From: Tolumonas sp008015085
GTDB taxonomy: Bacteria > Pseudomonadota > Gammaproteobacteria > Enterobacterales > Aeromonadaceae
NCBI GenBank assembly: GCA_029265125.1
Contig: JAJUJX010000002.1
Location: 343,858 to 407,857, forward strand
Length of the DNA stretch: 64,000 bases
Direction: 5' to 3'
A model generated the notes under the pieces. The model searched no databases, was not told the DNA's origin, and saw only the letters and a program-made list of their open reading frames with translations. Shown here piece by piece: positions 35,351 through 43,718 of the stretch. The translations under genes were made by a program, and so were the position numbers. The number at the start of each line of letters is the position of its first letter. Position 1 is the first letter of the stretch.

Positions 35351-36436
35351 TCAGGCATGCTTCTTGGCAAAGTCATCCATGAAGCTGACCAGTGCTTTAA
35401 TACCTTCCAGCGGCATCGCATTGTAGATACTTGCGCGCATACCACCAGCAATGCGGTGACCTTTGAGAGCCATCAGGCCTGCCGCTTTTGATTCAGCCAG
35501 AAACGCCGCATCCAGCTCAGAATTTGCCAGATGGAACGGAACGTTCATGCGTGAGCGGAATTGGGGATCAATGTTATTGCTGTAGAAGCTGCTGTTATCA
35601 ATGTAGTTATACAGATAATCCGCTTTTTCCTGATTCAGCTTGTCCATTGCTTCCAGGCCGCCAATGCGTTTTAGCCATTTGAACACCAGACCAGCCAGAT
35701 ACCATGCGTAAGTAGGCGGCGTGTTGAACATGGAATCATTTTCTGCTGTCAGTTTGTAATCCAGAATCGCAGGTACATCAGCGCGCGCCTGGTTCAGCAG
35801 GTCATCACGCACGATAGCGATGCACAGGCCTGATGGGCCGATGTTTTTCTGCGCGCCCGCATAGATGATACCGAATTTAGAGACATCCAGAGGGCGAGAC
35901 AGAATAGTAGAGGACAAATCCGCCACCAGAGGAATATCCCCGGTATCTGGCAGATCGACCATTTCGATCCCTTCGATAGTTTCGTTCGGGCAGTAATGCA
36001 CATAAGCTGCATCCGGACGGAATGTCAGATTTTGGTTGACGGTAGTACGGCCTTCGGCATCTTTTGTGATGCAATCAACAGCCACGATATCACCGTATTT
36101 TTTAGCTTCTGTCAGTGCCGCTTTTGACCAGACACCAGAAACGATGTAATCCGCTTTTTTGTTTTCACCGCCCAGCAGGTTCATTGGTACTGCAGCAAAC
36201 TGACCGCGACCACCGCCGTGCATAAACAACACTTTGTAGTTATCCGGAATGTTCAACAGGTCACGCAGATCCTGTTCTGCTTCTGCTGCCATAGCCATGT
36301 ATTCTTTGCCGCGGTGGGACAGTTCCATCACAGATACGCCCAAGCCAGCGTAGTCAATAAACTCGCTCTGAGCTTGTTGCATTACTTCCACCGGCAACAT
36401 AGCCGGGCCTGCGCAGAAATTGTACACTTTCTTCAT
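35351..36436 (-). CDS. serC: Phosphoserine aminotransferase
   Basis: A 361-residue PLP enzyme that converts 3-phosphohydroxypyruvate to phosphoserine, and also acts in pyridoxine synthesis. It begins KVYNFCAGPAMLP, has FMHGGGRGQFAAVP, and the PLP lysine in YAGAQKNIGPSGL. ATG at 36436 follows AAGGACATT. With serA about 3 kb away, two of the three serine-synthesis genes are in the window. Confidence 0.97.
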   Translation of the reverse strand: MKKVYNFCAGPAMLPVEVMQQAQSEFIDYAGLGVSVMELSHRGKEYMAMAAEAEQDLRDLLNIPDNYKVLFMHGGGRGQFAAVPMNLLGGENKKADYIVSGVWSKAALTEAKKYGDIVAVDCITKDAEGRTTVNQNLTFRPDAAYVHYCPNETIEGIEMVDLPDTGDIPLVADLSSTILSRPLDVSKFGIIYAGAQKNIGPSGLCIAIVRDDLLNQARADVPAILDYKLTAENDSMFNTPPTYAWYLAGLVFKWLKRIGGLEAMDKLNQEKADYLYNYIDNSSFYSNNIDPQFRSRMNVPFHLANSELDAAFLAESKAAGLMALKGHRIAGGMRASIYNAMPLEGIKALVSFMDDFAKKHA

Positions 36437-36610
36437 AATGTCCTTATACCTCAGCGTCTTATAGCTAAATGACTAATGGAACTGTAGCTTTTTGCAGTGT
36501 GTTACGGAATTCCGGAGAACGAAGGAAAAAGCTAAGCAGATTTGATCTGGATCTCATCATACATCATGCATGAGTTGTGACAGAGAGGTTTTTTCTTATT
36601 TTCAGCGTCA

Positions 36611-36649
36611 AAAAAACAATCCGGAATCTGAACAACCAGACTCCGGATT
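36611..36649 (-). terminator. Intrinsic terminator of the small secreted-protein gene
   Basis: AATCCGGA and TCCGGATT with further pairing (TCTG/CAGA) form a hairpin; the minus-strand transcript continues with a run of U after GTTTTTTTG. It lies about 20 bases past the stop. Confidence 0.82.
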
Positions 36650-36669
36650 ATTTTATACCAGATGACCGC

Positions 36670-37074
36670 TTACTTATTACGACCACCGGCACCATTTCCG
36701 CCTTTTCCCTGACCTGAACCAGAACTGGAGCCGTTATTCATACCTGGTCCTTTACCAGCACCGTTACGCATCATCATGGGCGTATCCGATAAGGTAACGC
36801 CCTGTGCTTTGGCTCGCTCCAGCATCAGCTCACGGTGCTGAATGCGGATTTTTTCTCGTTCTTCCACCGAGGTTGCATTCTGCATCTGATTGCGGAACTG
36901 CAACCGTTCTTCCTGCGTCATGAGCTGAGAGCCAAAAATAGGCTCTTTATCTGCAGCAGGAACAGCAGGTACTGCAGGTGTGGCTGGTGTTGCCGCTTTT
37001 TCAGCCGCCAGACTGATAAACGGTAATAATGACATGCCAACCAATAACATTTTCTTGAATGGAGTCAGTCGCAT
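36670..37074 (-). CDS. Small secreted protein with Gly-rich tail, unknown function
   Basis: A 134-residue protein with a signal peptide (cut after SLAA, about residue 23), a short Ala/Pro/Thr repeat stretch (TPAVPAVPAA), a charged helical middle (MTQEERLQFRNQMQNATSVE, then EEREKIRIQHRELMLERAKA) and a Gly/Ser/Asn-rich tail of about 35 residues. The MTQEER-type helix pattern recalls periplasmic Spy/CpxP-like proteins, but I cannot assign it. It is divergent from the envelope operon, 174 bases away, and may belong to the same stress response. ATG at 37074 with GGAGAC upstream. Confidence 0.75.
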   Translation of the reverse strand: MRLTPFKKMLLVGMSLLPFISLAAEKAATPATPAVPAVPAADKEPIFGSQLMTQEERLQFRNQMQNATSVEEREKIRIQHRELMLERAKAQGVTLSDTPMMMRNGAGKGPGMNNGSSSGSGQGKGGNGAGGRNK

Positions 37075-37132
37075 TTACGTCTCCTCAATACAAAAATAAC
37101 GTTGATGACAGCGTTATCAGGAATGACGTTTT

Positions 37133-37151
37133 AAGTATAGTTTACATACTT
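37133..37151. promoter_or_regulatory. Inverted repeat before the envelope operon
   Basis: AAGTAT (37133-37138) and ATACTT (37146-37151) are inverted around seven bases in the 174-base divergent gap. It could be an operator shared by the secreted-protein gene and the envelope operon. No known motif was matched. Confidence 0.3.
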
Positions 37152-37248
37152 TAACAATTGCTAATTTACAATCTGTATAACAACCTCACCTGTATCAGCA
37201 GGGACTATCTATACTTAACGCAAGATATCGATTTATCAGGAGTAATTT

Positions 37249-38274
37249 GTGTTTTCTGTGAAGAAAATATTTCTGATATTCCTACCGCTTGCCGTGGTCG
37301 TTGGAGGTGTGTTTTATCGTCAACTACCGCCTGAGGTCGCGGTTGTTCATCCTGTCCGCGGACAAGTCATTGAAGCTGTTTATGCCACTGGTGCTGTTGA
37401 AGCTGACCCGATAATCCGGATTGCCACAGAACGAGCTGCCCGTCTTACCTCATTGATGGCTGATGAAGGTGCTGCTGTTAAAAAAGGTCAGACTCTGGCC
37501 CTTTTGGATGATTCGGAATTGCAGGCTTCGCTGCAGGAAATGCAAATCCGGCAGAAAAATGCTGAAAACAATTATTCCCGTCTGAGCAAATTATTTCCCC
37601 GCGGTTCTGTCAGTAAAGAACAGCTCGATCAGGCTAATACCGACGCTAAAGCGGCTCAGGCTGTAACACAACAGATCCAATCTCAGTTAAGTAAACTCAC
37701 TATCCTCAGCCCGATCGATGGTGAAGTCATTCAGCGTGACGGCGAGATTGGCGAATATCTGCCCGTTAATCAGACCCTGTTTTATCTACGCCAGGCCAAT
37801 ACTCCGTTGCGTCTGACGGTCGATGTGGATGAAGAAGATATTGCCAAAGTAAAAACCGGTCAGACCGTGCTGATTACAGCGGATGCCTTTGCAGGAAAAG
37901 TGATGGAGGGTAAAGTCCGGGATATTACATTCCGGGGGGATCCGGTGACACGCAGTTATCGTGTCAGAGTGAGTCTGCCTGCTGACAACCCCTTGTTGAT
38001 CGGCATGACGGCGGAATGCAATATTATTATTGCTAAACGAGACCATGTTGTTTTAGTACCGAATAGTGCCGTAAGCAATCAGATTATCTGGCTTGTTCGT
38101 AACGGTGAAGCTCATAAGCAAGATATAAAAACCGGCATCAGGAATGGTGATAAAACCGAAATAACCATTGGCATCAGTGAACATGATGAGATCATCGTTA
38201 CTCCGCCCGAGGAACTGAAGGAGGGTCAGAAAATTCGGGCTGTAGCATTAAAAACAGCGGATAACGCATCATGA
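37249..38274 (+). CDS. MacA/HlyD-type periplasmic adaptor
   Basis: A 341-residue membrane-fusion protein. An N-terminal membrane anchor (about residues 5-25) leads into a lipoyl half-domain, a short helical hairpin (residues about 85-130, EMQIRQKNAENNYSRLSKLF), the second lipoyl half (ILSPIDGEVIQRDGEIGEY), a beta-barrel and a membrane-proximal domain. It would link an inner-membrane ABC exporter to the outer membrane. GTG at 37249 has AGGAG at 37238. It overlaps the permease gene by ATGA and starts an eight-gene operon. No outer-membrane TolC-type gene is present. Confidence 0.9.
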   Translation: MFSVKKIFLIFLPLAVVVGGVFYRQLPPEVAVVHPVRGQVIEAVYATGAVEADPIIRIATERAARLTSLMADEGAAVKKGQTLALLDDSELQASLQEMQIRQKNAENNYSRLSKLFPRGSVSKEQLDQANTDAKAAQAVTQQIQSQLSKLTILSPIDGEVIQRDGEIGEYLPVNQTLFYLRQANTPLRLTVDVDEEDIAKVKTGQTVLITADAFAGKVMEGKVRDITFRGDPVTRSYRVRVSLPADNPLLIGMTAECNIIIAKRDHVVLVPNSAVSNQIIWLVRNGEAHKQDIKTGIRNGDKTEITIGISEHDEIIVTPPEELKEGQKIRAVALKTADNAS

Positions 38275-39515
38275 ACCCTGGCACGGCCATTGCAATCAGT
38301 CATTTGCTGTCGAGGCGGCGTCAGACCGTGGTTTCTGTATTCGGCATTTCGCTGGGCGTCGCTTTTTTTCTGGCCATTTCCGGGTTGATGAGAGGGTCTG
38401 AGCAGGATTTTCTCAAGCGCCTGGTTGATAACTCTCCCCATATCACGGTTTATGATGAATTCCGTTCCCCGCGCCAGCAACCCGTTGCATTAGCATTCCC
38501 ACATGCCGTCTTTGAGCTGCATGGGGTTCGGCCTAAAACAGAATTAAAAGGGATCCGGCAATACAAAGAGAAACAGCGGTTAATAGCAACCCGCCGTGGT
38601 TTATTGATTGCTCCGGTGCTGCAAGGACAAGTCATTCTCTCTTATGCAGGCATGACCCGCTCAGCAACGATGTCTGGTGTCGAACCTGCGCTGATGAAGC
38701 AGGTCAGCTCGCTGGAGCAGTATTTCCTTCATGGCTCGCTGGATAGCCTTTCCGCCGATCCCAATGGCGTCATTATTGGTGCAGGGCTGGCTGAAAAATT
38801 CCACCTGACGATGGGCGATAAACTCACCGTTACCGCCTCTTCCGGCTCAGTCCGGTTAATGAAAGTTATTGCGATCTTCCGCACTGGCACCGCCAATTAC
38901 GATGACCGGCAGATCTATGTTCAGCTGAACCGGGCACAGAATCTGCTGGGGCAACCCAACATCGCTAACCGACTGATCATAAGACTTGATGATCCTGCAG
39001 CTGCGATAACGGTTGCCCGTCAGATTGAAAATGATATCGGTTATAAATGCGAATCATGGCAGGAAGCCAGTGAAGATCTGATGAGTATGGTGCTGATCCG
39101 TAACCTGATCATGTATAGCGTAGTCAGCGCCATTCTGGTGGTCGCATCATTTGGTATTTATAACGTGATATCGACGGTCGTGCTGGAAAAAACCAAAGAC
39201 ATCGCCATTCTGAAATCGATCGGGTTTAACTCCGGTGATATTGAGCGGATATTCCTCATAGAAGGAACCATTCTTGGTGTTGCTGGGAGTATTTTGGGCT
39301 CTGCGCTGGGATTCTCCCTGATGTATGGTTTAAGCCAGATCTCGTTCAAAAGCCCGTTTTACACGACGCAAGCCTACATGCCTATTTACTGGGGGCTGGA
39401 TCAGCTGGCGCTGGCCGTCGCCTTTGCCATGCTTTCTGCCCTTTGTGCGGCCTGGCTTCCCGCCCGTAAAGGCGGACGGGTACAGCCGGTTGATATCTTG
39501 AGGGGGGCCGAATGA
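38271..39515 (+). CDS. MacB/LolE-type ABC transporter permease
   Basis: A 414-residue FtsX-family permease: one N-terminal membrane helix (about 20-40), a large periplasmic MacB_PCD domain (about 45-270), and three C-terminal membrane helices (about 285-405). The coupling region KTKDIAILKSIGF is typical. It has no fused ATPase; that is the next gene. Together with the adaptor it forms a mechanotransmission exporter of the MacB, LolCDE or DevBCA type; substrate unknown, with lipids or lipoproteins plausible because of the MCE genes downstream. Confidence 0.9.
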   Translation: MNPGTAIAISHLLSRRRQTVVSVFGISLGVAFFLAISGLMRGSEQDFLKRLVDNSPHITVYDEFRSPRQQPVALAFPHAVFELHGVRPKTELKGIRQYKEKQRLIATRRGLLIAPVLQGQVILSYAGMTRSATMSGVEPALMKQVSSLEQYFLHGSLDSLSADPNGVIIGAGLAEKFHLTMGDKLTVTASSGSVRLMKVIAIFRTGTANYDDRQIYVQLNRAQNLLGQPNIANRLIIRLDDPAAAITVARQIENDIGYKCESWQEASEDLMSMVLIRNLIMYSVVSAILVVASFGIYNVISTVVLEKTKDIAILKSIGFNSGDIERIFLIEGTILGVAGSILGSALGFSLMYGLSQISFKSPFYTTQAYMPIYWGLDQLALAVAFAMLSALCAAWLPARKGGRVQPVDILRGAE

Positions 39516-40186
39516 GCGATATCCTCCGCACCGAAAATCTGACCCGTATTTTACCGGGAGAAGTGCAGGTGACGCTGGTTCAGGATATTAATCTGACGAT
39601 AGGAAAGAGTGAGTTTGTCGCCATTATGGGGCCTTCCGGCTCAGGTAAATCCTCCCTACTCTATCTGCTCGGCCTGCTTGATACCCCTACTTCAGGAAAG
39701 CTCTGGCTGGAAAATACGGAAACGAACTTGTTCAGCGACCATCAGCTGGCAAAAATCCGGCTGCAACGCATTGGTTTTGTATTCCAGTTCCACTTTTTGC
39801 TAGCCGAATTTTCCTCACTGGATAATGTCATGCTACCCATGCGGAAATTGGGTCTGTTGACAGAGTCACAGGCGAAAGAAAAAGCATCACAACTGTTGGA
39901 TAGTCTTGATTTACACGATCACAAGCACAAACTGCCAAGCCAGCTTTCAGGTGGACAGCGACAGCGCGTAGCCATTGCCCGAGCATTAGCCAATGATCCG
40001 ATTCTGATCCTGGCCGATGAACCTACCGGCGCGTTAGACACGAAAGCCAGTATGAATGTACGTGAAATTTTGCATGGTCTGACTCGCAGCCATCAGTGTG
40101 CCATTGTCGCCGTGACCCATGATGCGGAGTTTGCACAGGCCGCTGACCGGCAGATCCACCTTGTTGATGGAAGATTGGTTCCCTGA
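39512..40186 (+). CDS. MacB/LolD-type ABC transporter ATPase
   Basis: A 224-residue single ATPase domain. Walker A GPSGSGKSS, Q loop in FQFHFLLAEFSSLDN, signature LSGGQRQR, Walker B ILADEPTG and the switch histidine in AVTHD are all present. The ADEPTGALD form is characteristic of the MacB/LolD/FtsE subfamily. It overlaps the permease by ATGA and is followed by the MlaE-like gene after a few bases. Confidence 0.93.
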   Translation: MSDILRTENLTRILPGEVQVTLVQDINLTIGKSEFVAIMGPSGSGKSSLLYLLGLLDTPTSGKLWLENTETNLFSDHQLAKIRLQRIGFVFQFHFLLAEFSSLDNVMLPMRKLGLLTESQAKEKASQLLDSLDLHDHKHKLPSQLSGGQRQRVAIARALANDPILILADEPTGALDTKASMNVREILHGLTRSHQCAIVAVTHDAEFAQAADRQIHLVDGRLVP

Positions 40187-40215
40187 GGGAATAAGTGCAA
40201 AGTAAGGGGATAAAC

Positions 40216-41361
40216 GTGACCACAGAGCAGAAAACAGGCTTTGTCAGACAGATAAGCGGAAAGGCATATCCCGAATTACAGATAGGTGGAGACTGGCTTC
40301 TTGCTCACTACGCTACCATCAAAGCACAACTATCTAATATTCCATCACCTTTAACTGACAACACGCGCATTGACTGGCGTTATTTAGGCGCACTGGATAC
40401 CGCCGGAGCCGTATTACTCTCTGACCTGATTGGCCCACAACAAATTCAGGCGTTATCACAATCAGGCACTGAACTGCCTGCAGAGCAATTAGCCTTACTC
40501 CTCAAAGTCGCGGCTGCAATGACGAATATTGAAACCCCTTCATCCTCATCCAGACATTCATCCTTCACCGATTTCTTAGCACAGATCGGGCTGGTCAGCA
40601 GCAAGATCTGGCAGCAACAAATCGCGCTGCTAGGGTTCATAGGGTTAACGATTGAAACCTTAATGCTTTCTTTACTCCACCCTCGCCGCTGGCGGATCAC
40701 GTCGCTGGTGGCTCATATAGAACAAACCGGTCTGAATGCTGTTCCCATTGTGGCCTTACTGACGTTTCTTGTCGGCGCGGTGGTCGCCTTTCTGGGCACA
40801 ACCGTTTTGTTTGATTTTGGGGCGAGCATATATACCGTCGATCTGGTGGCCTTTGCTTTCTTAAGAGAATTTGGTGTCTTGCTGGCAGCCATCCTTCTGG
40901 CTGGCCGTACAGCCAGCTCATTTACCGCACAAATCGGCGCCATGAAAGCGAACGAGGAAATTGATGCCATCAGAGCCCTAGGGCTCAACCCTGTCGAGTT
41001 ACTGGTATTACCCAGAGTGTTAGCCATGCTGATATCACTGCCCGTTCTGACTTTCATTGCCATGGTCTGTGGCATTATTGGCGGCGCACTGGTGTGTTCA
41101 TTAGAGTTGAATATTTCTCCCCGCTTATTCTTAACCATATTACAGCGTGATATCAGTCTTACTCACTTTCTTGTCGGTATCGGTAAAGCTCCAGTGTTTG
41201 CATTTGTCATTGCGGTCATTGGCTGTCTGGAGGGGTTCAAAGTCAGCGGTAGCGCACAATCTGTTGGTGAACACACGATTTCAAGCGTGGTTCAGTCTAT
41301 CTTTATGGTGATCCTGTTAGATGCTCTCGCTGCCCTGTTCTTTATGGAGATGAGCTGGTGA
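40216..41361 (+). CDS. MlaE-type lipid transporter permease with N-terminal STAS domain
   Basis: A permease of the Mla/MCE phospholipid-transport family. Residues about 1-110 look like a STAS domain (the MlaB role), fused to an MlaE domain with five or six membrane segments; the latter holds GLNAVPIVALLTFLVGAVVAF and the coupling sequence GAMKANEEIDAIRALGLNP. Two GTG starts are possible: 40195 after GAGGGA and 40216 after AAGGGGA; I use 40216 (381 aa) but cannot decide firmly. Its stop overlaps the next start (GTGA). Confidence 0.9.
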   Translation: MTTEQKTGFVRQISGKAYPELQIGGDWLLAHYATIKAQLSNIPSPLTDNTRIDWRYLGALDTAGAVLLSDLIGPQQIQALSQSGTELPAEQLALLLKVAAAMTNIETPSSSSRHSSFTDFLAQIGLVSSKIWQQQIALLGFIGLTIETLMLSLLHPRRWRITSLVAHIEQTGLNAVPIVALLTFLVGAVVAFLGTTVLFDFGASIYTVDLVAFAFLREFGVLLAAILLAGRTASSFTAQIGAMKANEEIDAIRALGLNPVELLVLPRVLAMLISLPVLTFIAMVCGIIGGALVCSLELNISPRLFLTILQRDISLTHFLVGIGKAPVFAFVIAVIGCLEGFKVSGSAQSVGEHTISSVVQSIFMVILLDALAALFFMEMSW

Positions 41362-42152
41362 ACGATGCTGAATCTGTCATTATCCGCATTCGGGGCCTGA
41401 CCAACCGTTTTGGCAACCAGACTGTGCATGAAAATTTGGATCTGGATATCCACCAGAGAGACATTATCGCAGTAGTGGGCGGTTCAGGCTCAGGTAAATC
41501 AGTTTTACTACGCAGTATTGTCGGTCTACATACTCCTGGCGCAGGCAACATTCAAATTTTTGGTGAATCACTCAATGATATGTCACAACACCACCGGACG
41601 GAGACAGAACAGCGGTTAGGTATTTTATTTCAACGGGGTGCATTATTTACCTCGCTGACGGTATTAGAGAATGCCGCACTCCCCTTGATTGAACATGCAA
41701 AATTAAGCCGTCCCGATGCAGAACATCTGGCAAAAATCAAACTGGCACTGGTGGGTTTACCTGCGGATGCCAGCGATAAATATCCGGATGCACTGTCCGG
41801 CGGTATGATTAAACGCGCTGCGCTGGCTCGAGCCCTTGCATTAGACCCGGAAGTCTTATTTCTGGATGAACCCACCGCCGGTTTAGACCCGATTGCCGCA
41901 GCCGCTTTTGATCAGCTGATACTGACCTTACGGGATGCACTAGGTCTGACGGTATTTCTGGTCACGCACGATCTTGATACGCTCTATAGTATATGTGATC
42001 GAGTTGCAGTTCTGGCCAATCATCAGGTCATAATTGCCGATACACTGCCGAATGTTGCTCAGAGCAATGAACCCTGGATCAAAGAGTATTTTCATGGCCC
42101 TCGTGGACGCGCTGCGCAGCTGGCGGCAGAAAGACATTCGGAGGCGTGCTGA
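41358..42152 (+). CDS. MlaF-type lipid transporter ATPase
   Basis: A 264-residue ABC ATPase: Walker A GGSGSGKSV, signature LSGGMIKRAALARALAL (the MlaF-specific SGGM form) and Walker B LFLDEPTAGLDP. It powers the MlaE-like permease encoded by the preceding overlapping gene. GTG start at 41358 overlaps the MlaE stop. The next gene, an MlaD-like protein, starts one base after its stop. Confidence 0.94.
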   Translation: MNDAESVIIRIRGLTNRFGNQTVHENLDLDIHQRDIIAVVGGSGSGKSVLLRSIVGLHTPGAGNIQIFGESLNDMSQHHRTETEQRLGILFQRGALFTSLTVLENAALPLIEHAKLSRPDAEHLAKIKLALVGLPADASDKYPDALSGGMIKRAALARALALDPEVLFLDEPTAGLDPIAAAAFDQLILTLRDALGLTVFLVTHDLDTLYSICDRVAVLANHQVIIADTLPNVAQSNEPWIKEYFHGPRGRAAQLAAERHSEAC

Positions 42153-42153
42153 G

Positions 42154-43092
42154 ATGGAAACCCGCGCTCATCATGTACTTATCGGGATATTCATTCTCTC
42201 AGCCTTTGCGGGGATCCTACTTATGGCGCTCTGGCTGAATAAATCAGGCTCAAAAAACGAATTTGTATACTACGACATCATTTTCAACGAAGAAGTCAGT
42301 GGCCTGACTGCTGGCAGCGCCGTTGAATACAGCGGGATCAAAGTGGGTGAAGTTGAGAGCCTTGAATTAGACCGCACCGACCCTCGCAAGGTCTGGGCAC
42401 ACGCCAGACTATCCGCCACTACCCCTGTGAAACAAGATACCCATGCCCGTTTGGCATTAGCCAATATAACTGGCAGTGCTCTCATTCGTTTAGTCGGCGG
42501 CAGCCCGGATAGTCCTCCATTGCAAGGGGCTGATGGCCATGCCCCTGCCATTATTGCAGACCCCTCACCCATCAGCCGTTTTCTGATGAACGGAGAAAAC
42601 CTGATGGGTTCCGTGAATAACCTGACTGAAAATCTAAACCATCTGTTTTCTGCTACTAACGTCGATAACCTGAGTAAAACGCTCAGTCATATAGAACAAA
42701 TCTCCGGCACCATAGCGATGCAACGAAATGATCTGGCTGAGACGCTTCATCACTTGAACACTCTCACCAAACAAGCAGATAACACCATGCATGATCTATC
42801 GCGATTAGCGCTGCATACAGATGCGCTTTTGAGCAAAGAAGGATATCAAATGCTGACTGCAGCGACAGACTCGCTTACCGCTTTGGAAAAAGCGACGCAG
42901 CGTATTGATAATCTGGTTAAGACTCATCAGACATCTCTGGGCGATGGCCTGCAAAGTATGAGCGAACTCGGCCCGGCATTGCAGGAATTAAGAGCGACGT
43001 TGACTTCGCTTCGCAGATTGAGCCAGCGGCTTGAGGATGATCCCTCCGGTTTTCTGCTCGACAGAGAGAAAAATCAGGAGTTTCAGCCATGA
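42154..43092 (+). CDS. MlaD-type MCE-domain protein
   Basis: A 312-residue inner-membrane-anchored periplasmic protein: one N-terminal membrane helix (about 8-28), an MCE domain (about 38-120; SGLTAGSAVEYSGIKVGEVESL) and a long helical C-terminal region (about 150-300), longer than E. coli MlaD (183 aa) and nearer to the MCE proteins that form needle-like hexamers. A longer frame opens at 42034 inside the ATPase gene, but ATG at 42154 with GGAGG upstream is the likely start. It would carry phospholipids between membranes. Confidence 0.92.
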   Translation: METRAHHVLIGIFILSAFAGILLMALWLNKSGSKNEFVYYDIIFNEEVSGLTAGSAVEYSGIKVGEVESLELDRTDPRKVWAHARLSATTPVKQDTHARLALANITGSALIRLVGGSPDSPPLQGADGHAPAIIADPSPISRFLMNGENLMGSVNNLTENLNHLFSATNVDNLSKTLSHIEQISGTIAMQRNDLAETLHHLNTLTKQADNTMHDLSRLALHTDALLSKEGYQMLTAATDSLTALEKATQRIDNLVKTHQTSLGDGLQSMSELGPALQELRATLTSLRRLSQRLEDDPSGFLLDREKNQEFQP

Positions 43093-43718
43093 AAAAACAT
43101 ATTCGTCGATGCTATTTGATCCTGTTTACACTGCTGTTCAGCGGATGTTCATTACTACCGGAAACCAAGCAATATCATGTTTATTCGCTGCCCATAGCTA
43201 CAGCGGCTCCAAAGCTGAATCATATTTCAGTGTCGTCTTTGGTACTGAAAATTGCCATTCCTTATGCCAATCAAACCTTAGACAGCTCCCGTATTGCGGT
43301 GATGCCAGAGCGTAACCAGCTTACTAGCTATAAAGGGGCGCGCTGGAGTGATCGTCTGCCGATACTATTGCGAGATCACATGATCGATACCTTCCGCAAA
43401 GACGGACGGCTACAAACCGTATCGACAGAAAACAGTGCGCTCAACAGTGATTTGTTATTAACGAGTGAAATCAGTGCATTTCAGAGCGAATACCGGGATG
43501 GCATACCGCAAGTGCATATTGCCATACACGCACAGCTGATCAATGCAAACTCCCGACAGATCATTGCCAGTCAGTACTTTGAGCAATTAGTGCGTAGCAA
43601 TAATGGAGAAATAAGTTCGGTCGTTGATGCCTTTGGCGTTGCTACGACACAATTAACAAATAATATCCTGACTTGGGTGATCAATAATCAACCAATTGGC
43701 GGAACCCGAAATGATTGA
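43089..43718 (+). CDS. PqiC/YmbA-like outer-membrane lipoprotein (DUF330/ABC auxiliary)
   Basis: A 209-residue lipoprotein. The signal peptide ends in the lipobox LFSGC (about residue 19), and the mature protein has the ABC-type auxiliary lipoprotein fold (YHVYSLP, IAVMPERNQLTSYKGARWSDRLP). In the Pqi system the PqiC lipoprotein joins an MCE protein at the outer membrane, so it probably replaces MlaC/MlaA here. Start overlaps the MlaD-like stop by four bases; residue 20 onward is periplasmic. Confidence 0.9.
   Translation: MKKHIRRCYLILFTLLFSGCSLLPETKQYHVYSLPIATAAPKLNHISVSSLVLKIAIPYANQTLDSSRIAVMPERNQLTSYKGARWSDRLPILLRDHMIDTFRKDGRLQTVSTENSALNSDLLLTSEISAFQSEYRDGIPQVHIAIHAQLINANSRQIIASQYFEQLVRSNNGEISSVVDAFGVATTQLTNNILTWVINNQPIGGTRND

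Noticed and set aside
42034..42153. Longer N-terminus for the MlaD-like gene
   Set aside because: It lies inside the MlaF-like gene in another frame; GGAGG and the membrane anchor support the ATG at 42154.
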